Origin: Leadbetterella sp964423865
Lineage (GTDB): Bacteria; Bacteroidota; Bacteroidia; Cytophagales; Spirosomataceae
Direction: 5' to 3'
Assembly: GCA_964423865.1 (NCBI GenBank)
Contig: CAYRGN010000001.1
Span: 173,940-237,939, forward strand
Length of the DNA stretch: 64,000 nt
The notes under the pieces are model-generated. The model did no database searches. It was not told where the DNA came from and was given only the letters and a program-made list of their open reading frames with translations. Position 1 is the stretch's first letter. Every line of letters starts with the position of its first letter. Positions 53,468 to 61,588 of the stretch are shown piece by piece. Position numbers and translations under genes: made by a program.

Positions 53468-54814
53468 ATGAACGTAAAATTTTACGTAAGGGCATTGCTA
53501 TGCTTTTACCTTAGCCTGTCATTGCATCATCTAGCAGCTCAGGAATTAAAAGTGGGAGATACCCTCCCGCCTGAACTTTGGAGCCTACCTCTCCAAGTAC
53601 TGAATCACCCGGACGGGAAAGAGACCATCACCCTTAATGAATACAAGGGCAAACTAATCATACTGGACTTTTGGGCTACATGGTGTGGACCGTGTGTGGC
53701 GATGCTGCCGAAGCATGATAGTTTGCAAAAGCAGTTTAAAGATCAAATACAGATAATTCCGGTTACTTACGAAAGTGCAGAAGTAGTCAGTAGTTTCATG
53801 GAGAAGTATGAGAGACGCAAGGGCATACATATTGACCTGCCCGATATAATCAATAACCAGAGCCTGAAACTTTTCTTCGAGCACGGAACCATTCCGCATT
53901 ATATCTGGATAAAAAAAGGGGAGGTAAAGGCCATTACGGGCCTGGATGAAGTTAAAGGGGAGAAGATAGCTGCTATGCTTCAGGAGGAGAACAGCCTCTT
54001 TAAGACAAAAGTTGACGTACCATCAATTGGATATTCGCCCCGACAATTACCGTTAATGGACTTCTTAGTGAAAAATAGACCCGAGCTATTGGATATGTTG
54101 TCTTTCCGGTCTATGCTATCTCCCTATATACCTGGTTTAGGATCTGGGAGGTCTACATTATTTCGACCAACGGAGTCGTCTCCATTTTGGAGAATTACGC
54201 TCTCTAATTTAGCGCTCTTCAGTTTGTACCAGTACGCCTATGGAGAGTGGGAGGATTTTACCAATTTATCCATGATACATTTTGAAACAGCAGATTCATT
54301 AAAATTCCGTCCTTCGCCATCTGCAAAGCAACCTGCGGACTGGATTCGGAACAATGCCTACTGCTATGAGTTAGTAGCACCAAAGGATTTTGGAGAGAAC
54401 GTGTTTTCACGTTTCCGAAGCGATTTGCAAAATGCGTTTCCTCAATATACTGCGACAGTAGAAAACAGGCGTACACGAGTTATGGCATTAGAGTATATAG
54501 GACTCTCGGGTCTTAAACCCTCTACTGATTCTATTTACAGGCATAAGTATGATGGTTTTTTGTTTGAATATACTGCGGGCACTTTAAAGCGGTTTGTGAA
54601 AATATTAAACACTTTGTACCTGTCTGGTATCTCAGCTCCGATTGTGGATCGTACAGGTTTTAAGGAGAATACCGATTTAATCCTTGAAGCTAACATTAGC
54701 GATCTGAAAGATCTAAATATTGCTTTAAAGAAGTATGACCTCCGTTTGATAGAAAAGTTAGATACTATACCCATTCTTGTGATAAAAGATACTCAATATA
54801 CATCAATTCCATGA
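53468..54814 (+). CDS. TlpA-like exported thioredoxin with C-terminal extra domain
   Basis: This is a 448-residue exported protein. After the signal (MNVKFYVRALLCFYLSLSLHHL) a TlpA/redoxin domain spans about 27-170, with FWATWCGPCVAML (C73, C76) and the cis-proline in HGTIPHYIW. A second domain of about 260 residues follows and ends with APIVDRTGFKENTDLI and IPILVIKDTQY. This tail resembles the DUF3738/TIGR03435-type domain, where a PVVDxTGL motif and a VIxD end recur; that match is from memory. It is 21 bases upstream of the SusC-like gene, so all of them share a transcript. Role: perhaps reduction of a disulfide-bearing substrate in the periplasm. Confidence 0.85.
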   Translation: MNVKFYVRALLCFYLSLSLHHLAAQELKVGDTLPPELWSLPLQVLNHPDGKETITLNEYKGKLIILDFWATWCGPCVAMLPKHDSLQKQFKDQIQIIPVTYESAEVVSSFMEKYERRKGIHIDLPDIINNQSLKLFFEHGTIPHYIWIKKGEVKAITGLDEVKGEKIAAMLQEENSLFKTKVDVPSIGYSPRQLPLMDFLVKNRPELLDMLSFRSMLSPYIPGLGSGRSTLFRPTESSPFWRITLSNLALFSLYQYAYGEWEDFTNLSMIHFETADSLKFRPSPSAKQPADWIRNNAYCYELVAPKDFGENVFSRFRSDLQNAFPQYTATVENRRTRVMALEYIGLSGLKPSTDSIYRHKYDGFLFEYTAGTLKRFVKILNTLYLSGISAPIVDRTGFKENTDLILEANISDLKDLNIALKKYDLRLIEKLDTIPILVIKDTQYTSIP

Positions 54815-54835
54815 ATACCCTAAATTCTTGAAAAT

Positions 54836-57800
54836 ATGCGAATAGTATTTATACTTTTATTTTTGATGCCTTTTTGTGGTCTGGCCCAATATCAGGTAAA
54901 AGGCAAGGTGCGCTCGGAAGAGGGGGCCGTACTTCCGGGAGCTTCTGTACATATTGAAAAAACCGGGAAAGGAACTTTTGCAGATGAAAGTGGAAATTTC
55001 CTCATTTTACTTTCTGATTCTACGGTTTCTCTTGTGATTACTTATGTAGGGTTTTATTCAGAACTAGTTAATCTAAAACACCCATTTCCAGAAGAACTAG
55101 AAATTGTTTTGCGAAGCAATGAAAATATTTTACGTGAGCTAACCGTATCTACAGGCTATCAGACACTTTCACCAGAGCGTACTACTGGCTCATTTTCTCA
55201 GATTGGGGAAACGTTGGTTAACAGACGGGTGAGTTCAGATATTCTTAGCCGGATGGAGGATTTGGCTCCCGGTTTGGTTTTCAATAAAGGAAAAGGAGCC
55301 GCTGCGGCATTACTTATCCGGGGACAGCACACGCTAAATTCTTCATCTGCTCCATTGATTGTTATTGACAATTTTCCTTATGAAGGAGATCTAAGTAATA
55401 TTAATCCTAATGATGTAGAAAGTATTTCGATACTTAAAGATGCCTCAGCAGCTTCCATTTGGGGTAGTAGAGCAGGAAACGGGGTGATAGTGATTAGAAC
55501 CAAAGCCGGTAGAAAAGCAAAATCTGTATTGACCTTCAATACCAATTTTTCTCTTAGCGATGATCCTGATATTTTCTATCAGCCAAGAATGTCTACGAGT
55601 GATTATATAGATATGGAAAAATGGCTCTTTGGACAGGGCAGATACAGCACGGCCATTCGTAGTGCCAATAAATTTCCTCTTACACCGGTGGCAGAGTTGT
55701 TGTATTCAGAAAGTATAGGAAAGTTAACTGAAGAAGAGGTTTCAAAGCAAATAGAAGAGCTGAAGAGATATGATGTAAGAAATGATTTTCAGAAATATTT
55801 ACTACAGAAGGAATTTTCAAGCCAGTATTCACTTGGATTAAGCGGAGGAGATGAAGTTATGACTTACTATGTGTCTACAGGTTATGACAAAGGCAGAAGC
55901 AACTTTGCCGGGAATGATACAGAGAGGTATACATTTAGTCTTTCAAACACTTTTAATGTCAATAAGAAGTTACAATTTGGGACATCTGTTTATTACACAG
56001 GTAATGTGTCGAAGCAAAACGGTATAGAATTTCCTACGTATACAAATCCTCTTAATGGACAACCCAATACCAGAATGTACCCCTATGCAAAACTCTTAGA
56101 TTCGGAGGGACAGCCAGAGTCTATAATTAACCAGTATCGTCTTGAATTTGTTAAGCAGGAAAATGGGCTTTTGAATTGGGAGTATCGCCCTTTAGAGGAA
56201 AGGCAACATACAAACAGAGTGGCATCCAACAGGGATTACCGGATTAACTTTTCTGCCATTTATAACGTTACTCCGGATTTGAAGGCCAGATTACTTTATC
56301 AATATAATAGAGGTGAGGGTAGTAATAAACAACTGTTTGGAGAAGGATCATATTATGCTCGAAATGAAATCAACCGATTTACTCAAATTGATGCTAGCGG
56401 GCTAGTTTACAGACCTGTACCTTTGGGTGCAATACAGGATCAGACTTTTATTAATTACAGGGTTCATAATCCTCGGATTCAGCTTGATTATGATAAAGTA
56501 ATATCAGATATCCATTCTTTGCAAGTGATGGGAGGGTATGAAATCAGAGATTTTGTGTCGGAGAGTAACAGGAGCCGGCTATATGGATTTGATGCCTTAA
56601 ATGCAACTTCAAAACCTGTAGATTATACCTCTGTTTACAGATCTTTTGTTAATTCATCCAGTTCATTGCGAATAGAAAATAGAGATTTAGTCACTGGGAA
56701 AACAGATCGCTATGTTTCTTATTTTGCAAACGCCGCTTATACTTTTAAACATAAATATATTGTCTCATTAAGTGGACGGAGCGATCAGAGTAATTTGTTT
56801 GGAGTTGCTTCTAACCAGAAAGCGGTACCGCTTTACTCCGTAGGACTTTCATGGTTACTGTCTAAGGAAAGTTTTCTTTCCAGCGAAAAAATATCTCATC
56901 TAAAACTAAGAGCTACTTTTGGGTCGGCAGGTAACAGCAACAAAGAAGTTTCAGCTTATACTACTGCCACATACAGTTCGGTAGTGGATCAGAACACGGG
57001 ACAAACTTATGCATCTATCGTAAATCCTCCTAACCCTTCTTTAAGATGGGAAAAGGTAAAAACTCTTAACCTAGGTATGGATTTTGAATCGGCTAGCAGA
57101 CGCCTGGAGGGAAGTATTGATTATTATCAGAAGTGGGGCAGTGATCTCATCGGATTGATGCCTTTTCCGGGCTCTTCCGGCATTAAATCGCTCACCGGCA
57201 ATTATGCAGAAACCAAAGGGCATGGTATTGACGGGCATATCAAGGCTCTCCTCTACAATAATAGGTTTAGATGGTTTACCACGTTTAATATAAGTTATGT
57301 CAGAGACAAAGTCACCAAGTACTCTATAGCGAGGCAAGGCTCCGCATATTTAAACGGAGCAGAAGGTTTTACGACACTTCCTCTGGCCGGAAGACCTTTG
57401 TATGCTGTTTATAGTTTGCCATGGGCTGGTTTAGACCCGCAGACAGGAGATCCAATGGGTTTTTTAGATGGAATTGAGAGTAAAAACTACAATTCTCTGC
57501 TGGCGTTATCTGTGGAAGAACTCAACTATCACGGTTCGGCAAGACCTTTAACTTCGGGAGCTGTGATAAACCAGTTTTCCTATCGTGGTTTTGAAATGTC
57601 AGTTAACGTCAATTATAAATTAGGGTATTTTTATAGAAGAAGTTCTGTCAATTATCAGGATGTTTTGACGGCAAACTGGGGACATAAGGACTATGAACAA
57701 CGCTGGAAAGAGTCAGGAGATGAAAACTATACTTTTGTGCCTTCTGCTCCTATTACTGTAAACTCTAACCGCGAAGCTTTTTATATGTATTCAGAACCAC

Positions 57801-58027
57801 TAGTCTGCCGCGCCGATCATATTAGATTAAAGGATATTAACATTAGTTACCATTTAGAGAATACCAAATTAAAGTATCTGCCTTTTAAGTCGGTGCAAGT
57901 ATATATTTACATGAACAACTTGGGAATACTCTGGAAGAGTGACAAGTCGGTATTTGACCCGGATTATTCTACTGCAAATTTCAGACCACCTCTCATGACC
58001 AGTATAGGTTTAAAAACTAAATTTTAA
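54836..58027 (+). CDS. SusC/RagA-type TonB-dependent transporter (TlpA-linked)
   Basis: This is an outer-membrane importer of 1063 residues. Signal MRIVFILLFLMPFCGLAQY, a carboxypeptidase-regulatory-like domain (VKGKVRSEEGAVLPGASVHIE), then the plug: LTVSTGYQTLSPERTTGSFS, LIRGQHTLNSSSAPLIVIDN, VESISILKDASAASIWGSRAGNG. The barrel ends SIGLKTKF. The STGYQTLSPERTTGSF motif marks a subgroup usually found with TlpA-type and SusD genes rather than with CAZymes. It is co-transcribed with the TlpA gene before it and the SusD-type gene six bases after it. AT content is visibly higher than in PUL 1, suggesting a different history. Confidence 0.94.
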   Translation: MRIVFILLFLMPFCGLAQYQVKGKVRSEEGAVLPGASVHIEKTGKGTFADESGNFLILLSDSTVSLVITYVGFYSELVNLKHPFPEELEIVLRSNENILRELTVSTGYQTLSPERTTGSFSQIGETLVNRRVSSDILSRMEDLAPGLVFNKGKGAAAALLIRGQHTLNSSSAPLIVIDNFPYEGDLSNINPNDVESISILKDASAASIWGSRAGNGVIVIRTKAGRKAKSVLTFNTNFSLSDDPDIFYQPRMSTSDYIDMEKWLFGQGRYSTAIRSANKFPLTPVAELLYSESIGKLTEEEVSKQIEELKRYDVRNDFQKYLLQKEFSSQYSLGLSGGDEVMTYYVSTGYDKGRSNFAGNDTERYTFSLSNTFNVNKKLQFGTSVYYTGNVSKQNGIEFPTYTNPLNGQPNTRMYPYAKLLDSEGQPESIINQYRLEFVKQENGLLNWEYRPLEERQHTNRVASNRDYRINFSAIYNVTPDLKARLLYQYNRGEGSNKQLFGEGSYYARNEINRFTQIDASGLVYRPVPLGAIQDQTFINYRVHNPRIQLDYDKVISDIHSLQVMGGYEIRDFVSESNRSRLYGFDALNATSKPVDYTSVYRSFVNSSSSLRIENRDLVTGKTDRYVSYFANAAYTFKHKYIVSLSGRSDQSNLFGVASNQKAVPLYSVGLSWLLSKESFLSSEKISHLKLRATFGSAGNSNKEVSAYTTATYSSVVDQNTGQTYASIVNPPNPSLRWEKVKTLNLGMDFESASRRLEGSIDYYQKWGSDLIGLMPFPGSSGIKSLTGNYAETKGHGIDGHIKALLYNNRFRWFTTFNISYVRDKVTKYSIARQGSAYLNGAEGFTTLPLAGRPLYAVYSLPWAGLDPQTGDPMGFLDGIESKNYNSLLALSVEELNYHGSARPLTSGAVINQFSYRGFEMSVNVNYKLGYFYRRSSVNYQDVLTANWGHKDYEQRWKESGDENYTFVPSAPITVNSNREAFYMYSEPLVCRADHIRLKDINISYHLENTKLKYLPFKSVQVYIYMNNLGILWKSDKSVFDPDYSTANFRPPLMTSIGLKTKF

Positions 58028-58033
58028 TAGATT

Positions 58034-59383
58034 ATGAAATTAATTACATATCTGACTATGTCACTGCTTTGTATTGTTTCTTTGTGTAGCTGTCACAAGG
58101 ATTACTTAGAAGCCAAACCTGACAGATCTTTAATGGTTCCGACTAAGTTGGAAGATCTAACTGCTTTGCTGAATAATAGTCGAAACGTTATGAATATAGC
58201 GGGGTTTCACACTCTTTTTACCGATGGAGATTTTCGGATAGCAGACAATGATGTACCACTATTAAGTGAGTCTTTCCGTATTAACTACCTATGGTCGGAC
58301 GAAGCTACTCCCATTATAGGAGATTGGGATTATGCCTACAGACAAGTTTTTTATTCGAATGTGGTTCTGGAGGGGCTGAGCAAAATAACTGATGTCAAAG
58401 ATTCTGTTCGTATAAAAGAATTAAAAGGACAAGCTCTATTCTACAGAGCATGGGCTATTCTGTTAATTAGTCAGACTTTTGCAGGTACTTACGATTCAGA
58501 AACGGCTGGAGAGACCTTAGGGGTTCCTTATCCCCTAAGTCCTGATGTGAATCAGCCTATTATTCGTCTGTCTTTGCAAGAGAACTTTGACAGAATATTG
58601 CGTGATTTACAAGAGGCTATTAGTATTCTACCCGATAAAGCACAATTCTTAACGCAACCATCCAAGGTCAGTGCTTATGCTATGCAAGCACGAACCTTAT
58701 TATTGATGGGACAGTATAAAAATGCTTTAAAAGCGGCTGAGAATGTGTTGGAGATTCAAAGGGATTTGCTAGACTATAACAACATTATTCCCAGTACAAT
58801 AAACCGTACTTTTCCTTTACCGCTTGTAGTTGAAAATCCGGAGATACTATTTTACACTATTGGAAATACTTCGTTTATTACGGGTAATAATGTATTTGCG
58901 GACACTTCTTTTTATAATTTATATACCGAAAATGATCTAAGAAAGAAATACCTCTTTTCCTCGGATAGAAACTACATAGGTTCTTACACAGGTGGTTCTA
59001 CTCCTTTTGCAGGACTGGCTACAGATGAAGTCTATCTAATCAAAGCGGAATGTTTAGTGAGAACCGATGAGATTTCTCAGGCGCTAACTACGCTAAATTT
59101 ATTTCTTTCAAAACGATTGGAACATAAGACATTTAGTGAAGTGACAAGTAGGAATAAAAGTGAAATACTTAAGCTAATCCTTTTAGAGCGGCGCAAAGAA
59201 TTAACAGCAAGAGGAATAGCATGGATGGATCTTAAACGATTAAATAAAGAACCAGAGCATCAAAGAACATTGTACAGAACAGTAAGCGGGAAGCAACTAG
59301 TTTTGGAACCTGGAAGTAAGCGATATATTCTAAAACTGCCTTTGGATGAAGTACAAAACAGCGGTATTCAACAAAACCCGTAA
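58034..59383 (+). CDS. RagB/SusD-like lipoprotein (TlpA-linked)
   Basis: This is a 449-residue partner of the preceding SusC-type transporter. The N-terminus MKLITYLTMSLLCIVSLCSC ends in a lipobox (LCSC), and the mature part starts HKDYLEAKPDRSLMVPTKLED, typical for this subgroup. The helical core (LKGQALFYRAWAILLISQTFAG) and the C-terminal ILKLILLERRKELTARGIAWMDLKRLN are the RagB/SusD hallmarks, though the sequence is shorter than usual. A strong terminator stands seven bases after the stop. It is likely to bind the substrate, which may be a peptide rather than a sugar. Confidence 0.9.
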   Translation: MKLITYLTMSLLCIVSLCSCHKDYLEAKPDRSLMVPTKLEDLTALLNNSRNVMNIAGFHTLFTDGDFRIADNDVPLLSESFRINYLWSDEATPIIGDWDYAYRQVFYSNVVLEGLSKITDVKDSVRIKELKGQALFYRAWAILLISQTFAGTYDSETAGETLGVPYPLSPDVNQPIIRLSLQENFDRILRDLQEAISILPDKAQFLTQPSKVSAYAMQARTLLLMGQYKNALKAAENVLEIQRDLLDYNNIIPSTINRTFPLPLVVENPEILFYTIGNTSFITGNNVFADTSFYNLYTENDLRKKYLFSSDRNYIGSYTGGSTPFAGLATDEVYLIKAECLVRTDEISQALTTLNLFLSKRLEHKTFSEVTSRNKSEILKLILLERRKELTARGIAWMDLKRLNKEPEHQRTLYRTVSGKQLVLEPGSKRYILKLPLDEVQNSGIQQNP

Positions 59384-59389
59384 TAAAAA

Positions 59390-59412
59390 CCGCACTGAAA
59401 AAATCAGTGCGG
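59390..59412. terminator. Bidirectional intrinsic terminator between convergent operons
   Basis: CCGCACTGA and TCAGTGCGG arms enclose a five-A loop, with A and T runs outside. It separates the SusD-type gene (rightward) from the DUF6520 gene (leftward). Confidence 0.85.
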
Positions 59413-59429
59413 CTAAAATTATTCTTCAT

Positions 59430-59675
59430 TTAAAGAAGAACACGGTTTCCACGAGAAATATCTTCTTCTGAAACATTCCCAAACTCGTCCTGGTAGGCAG
59501 TACAAAACTGAGTTGAACTTTCATCACAGTTGTACACTTGGCCAGATGGAATAGGTTGCCATGCAGAACCATCCCAATACACATTATGTGCATTCAGGTT
59601 TTGAGTTGTAGCCAACGCTAACCCACTTCCTAACAAAATTGCCATCACAGGCAAAAATTTAATTACATTTTTCAT
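59430..59675 (-). CDS. DUF6520-type small exported peptide
   Basis: This is an 81-residue protein. A signal peptide (MKNVIKFLPVMAILLGSGLA) precedes a mature part of about 52 residues with WDGSAWQPIP and two cysteines, C50 and C58 (a CX7C loop), and an acidic tail. This matches DUF6520, short Bacteroidota proteins of unknown function that usually have one such cysteine pair after a WxPI motif. It is on the same strand as the MauE-type gene and converges with the SusCD transcript. It could be a secreted signal, a substrate of the importer, or a disulfide-bearing effector; none is shown. Confidence 0.85.
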   Translation of the reverse strand: MKNVIKFLPVMAILLGSGLALATTQNLNAHNVYWDGSAWQPIPSGQVYNCDESSTQFCTAYQDEFGNVSEEDISRGNRVLL

Positions 59676-59751
59676 CTTTTTACTAAATTAGTGTTTGAAT
59701 ATAAAATTGGTTTTCCCTTACTCTGTGTTCAGGTTTTCAGGGGAGTCCTGG

Positions 59752-59785
59752 TCCCGGGTCGCGGTTTCTGAAACCGCGCCCGGGA
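59752..59785 (-). other. GC-rich intercistronic hairpin
   Basis: TCCCGGG-T-CGCGGTTT and AAACCGCG-CCCGGGA form a 15-base-pair stem with one bulge and a CTG loop, in an otherwise AT-rich gap between the MauE-type and DUF6520 genes. There is no T run, so termination is doubtful. An mRNA-processing or stabilising element, or a REP-like repeat, is possible. Confidence 0.6.
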
Positions 59786-59801
59786 TCTTAATTTTAGGTA
59801 G

Positions 59802-60230
59802 CTATGTCATGGTCTTTTTAGATTTAGAGTGAAACATATATATACCACCTATCGACAGGATCAGAAAGAAAAGGTTAAACACCAGGTGCGTTTCAAAACT
59901 CATAGCGCGAAGCACACCCCCACAGCTGCACGGCACCCGGTCGAAAAAGCGGATAACGACCAGTCCGATGTAACCTGTAAACAGCGTCATCAAGATAGCT
60001 GAACCGTATAACCCTGGCAGGCGGGTAGCGGGAATGGCCAATAAGATAGAGAGGAAGAGCTCACTTCCAGGAATGAACCATAACAATATGCCTTTTGACC
60101 AAGTGGGTAATGTCTGATTGGCTAGTTGCCTTCTAAACTCCTCTACATCCATTAATTTGGCGATAGCCGTGTAGCAAAATAATAGAATGAGTGTTACAGA
60201 AATGAAAGAAGTTATATCCGTTTTTTTCAT
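59802..60230 (-). CDS. MauE/DoxX-like redox membrane protein
   Basis: This is a membrane protein of 142 residues with four hydrophobic helices (about 10-27, 48-66, 73-95, 115-133). The N-terminal part FCYTAIAKLMDVEEFRRQL is the family start, and a CxCGG motif (C101, C103) follows the third helix. MauE and relatives in the DoxX/DoxD-like group support disulfide chemistry of partner proteins outside the membrane. Here the neighbours are a thioredoxin-domain protein and a CX7C peptide, which suits such a role. It is transcribed toward the DUF6520 gene with a 126-base gap holding a hairpin. Confidence 0.87.
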   Translation of the reverse strand: MKKTDITSFISVTLILLFCYTAIAKLMDVEEFRRQLANQTLPTWSKGILLWFIPGSELFLSILLAIPATRLPGLYGSAILMTLFTGYIGLVVIRFFDRVPCSCGGVLRAMSFETHLVFNLFFLILSIGGIYMFHSKSKKTMT

Positions 60231-60412
60231 GGCTACATTTGATTAGAGAAATAGTCCGTTACGGCCCGCATTGCAACAAAAACAGCTTGCCGATTACAGT
60301 AACTGATTCATTTTCAATACAAAGTTCCAGTGGTATTTTAGACCAAAAAACAGAAATGTGACCCTTTTTTGACCTGGTTTTACGAGAATGTGTCCGAATT
60401 TTCCGGATTTGG

Positions 60413-61357
60413 TTATAAGGTATGAGAAATTTTAGAGAGGCCGAATTTTTTTAGGGCGTAGCGGAATGTACTTTCGTCGTTGTATCCGCAATCCAGGTAG
60501 ACCTGGTTAAGGGGTAGTTTGTGGTGCTGCATCAGTCGGGCGGCTTCGGCCAGCCTCAGGCAGGTGTAGTAATGGTGGAGGGTGACGCCGAATTCGGTTT
60601 TGAACTGGCGGCGTAGAGAACGTTCGTTAAGCGCCAGGCGAACGGCCAGCTGAGGTACTGCCAGATCGGTATCGCGAAAATGATTATCAAGGTACCGTTT
60701 TGTTCGCCAGGGAAGACGACGTAGTTTTTCCCCGGCCAGGTGATTGTACCTTTCCAGAATCAGGGAAATGTAATACCGGAGCTGCCCGTCAAGCGAGCCT
60801 TTGCCCTGCCGGAACTCAGAGTAAAGCGAAGTCAGCCAATGGCCGGTGGGCCGGTCGATAGTGCAGTAAGGCAGGTGGTCGCGGGCCGCCGGTGCCTTTA
60901 GAAAATCCCGGAGTGCGGGTTGGTCCTCGGAGAAGAAGGTTAACCATTCGGTCTTGAGGGTGATGCACAGTATCGTATGGCGACCCGGCGGTATATGCAC
61001 CAGGTATTTCCCCTTTTCATTTAAAACAAAGGAAAAGTGACGACTTTTGGCACAGGAGATGTAGAAGCCTTCGGGGGTAGTAAAAGTGGCGCGGCCTTCC
61101 AGCATAAAGAAAAGGAAATACTGTTTTTCAGGCATCTCGTAGTGTACTTGGAATGGGTTGTCCGTCTTGATTTCGAACAGTTCCACGTGGAAGGGCGGCA
61201 TGGAGAGTCGCTGAGATGCGAACTCGGCCCCGCCAAACGTTTTGAAAGAATGTTGATGAGATGTAGTGAAAGAATACCGGCTCCATGGCGGAAGCCGATC
61301 CGTTCTTTCCACCACGGGTTTCTCAAACCCGAATATGTAGGGCCTTGGCATACTCAT
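60413..61357 (-). CDS. AraC-family transcriptional regulator
   Basis: This is a 314-residue cytoplasmic regulator starting at MSMPRPYIFGFEKP; an upstream ATG at 61489 adds a poorly plausible N-terminus. The first two thirds are a cupin-like or unassigned sensing domain (QVHYEMPEKQYFLFFMLEGR). The C-terminal 90 residues form the double helix-turn-helix: DLAVPQLAVRLALNERSLRR, then LNQVYLDCGYNDESTFRYALKKFG. AraC genes of this type recur beside TonB/SusD, TlpA and DUF6520 genes in Bacteroidota, so it may regulate the MauE-DUF6520 operon and the convergent importer. Confidence 0.9.
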   Translation of the reverse strand: MSMPRPYIFGFEKPVVERTDRLPPWSRYSFTTSHQHSFKTFGGAEFASQRLSMPPFHVELFEIKTDNPFQVHYEMPEKQYFLFFMLEGRATFTTPEGFYISCAKSRHFSFVLNEKGKYLVHIPPGRHTILCITLKTEWLTFFSEDQPALRDFLKAPAARDHLPYCTIDRPTGHWLTSLYSEFRQGKGSLDGQLRYYISLILERYNHLAGEKLRRLPWRTKRYLDNHFRDTDLAVPQLAVRLALNERSLRRQFKTEFGVTLHHYYTCLRLAEAARLMQHHKLPLNQVYLDCGYNDESTFRYALKKFGLSKISHTL

Positions 61358-61522
61358 TTTTCTCCGTAAGGTTGCGTGCCTAAAATTAAGGGAGGGCAGG
61401 GAGTTGTATAAATCTGTTGGACCAATTGCCGTATTGGAAGTATCAACAGGGGAATTATCAGGACCTGCAACCTGCCCGCAGACCAGCAAACCGCAAGTTG
61501 TGATTGTTAATGCGCATTAGCC

Positions 61523-61554
61523 TTGAATCATATACACTTTTCGTTTTATCTTTG
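61523..61554 (+). promoter_or_regulatory. Promoter of the DUF2130 gene
   Basis: TTG (61523-61525) and TATCTTTG (61547-61554) are 21 bases apart. The base after the box is A instead of C or T. The start codon follows 34 bases later. Confidence 0.5.
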
Positions 61555-61588
61555 ACCTGCACTTTTGACCTATTAGTCTTCCAATCTT

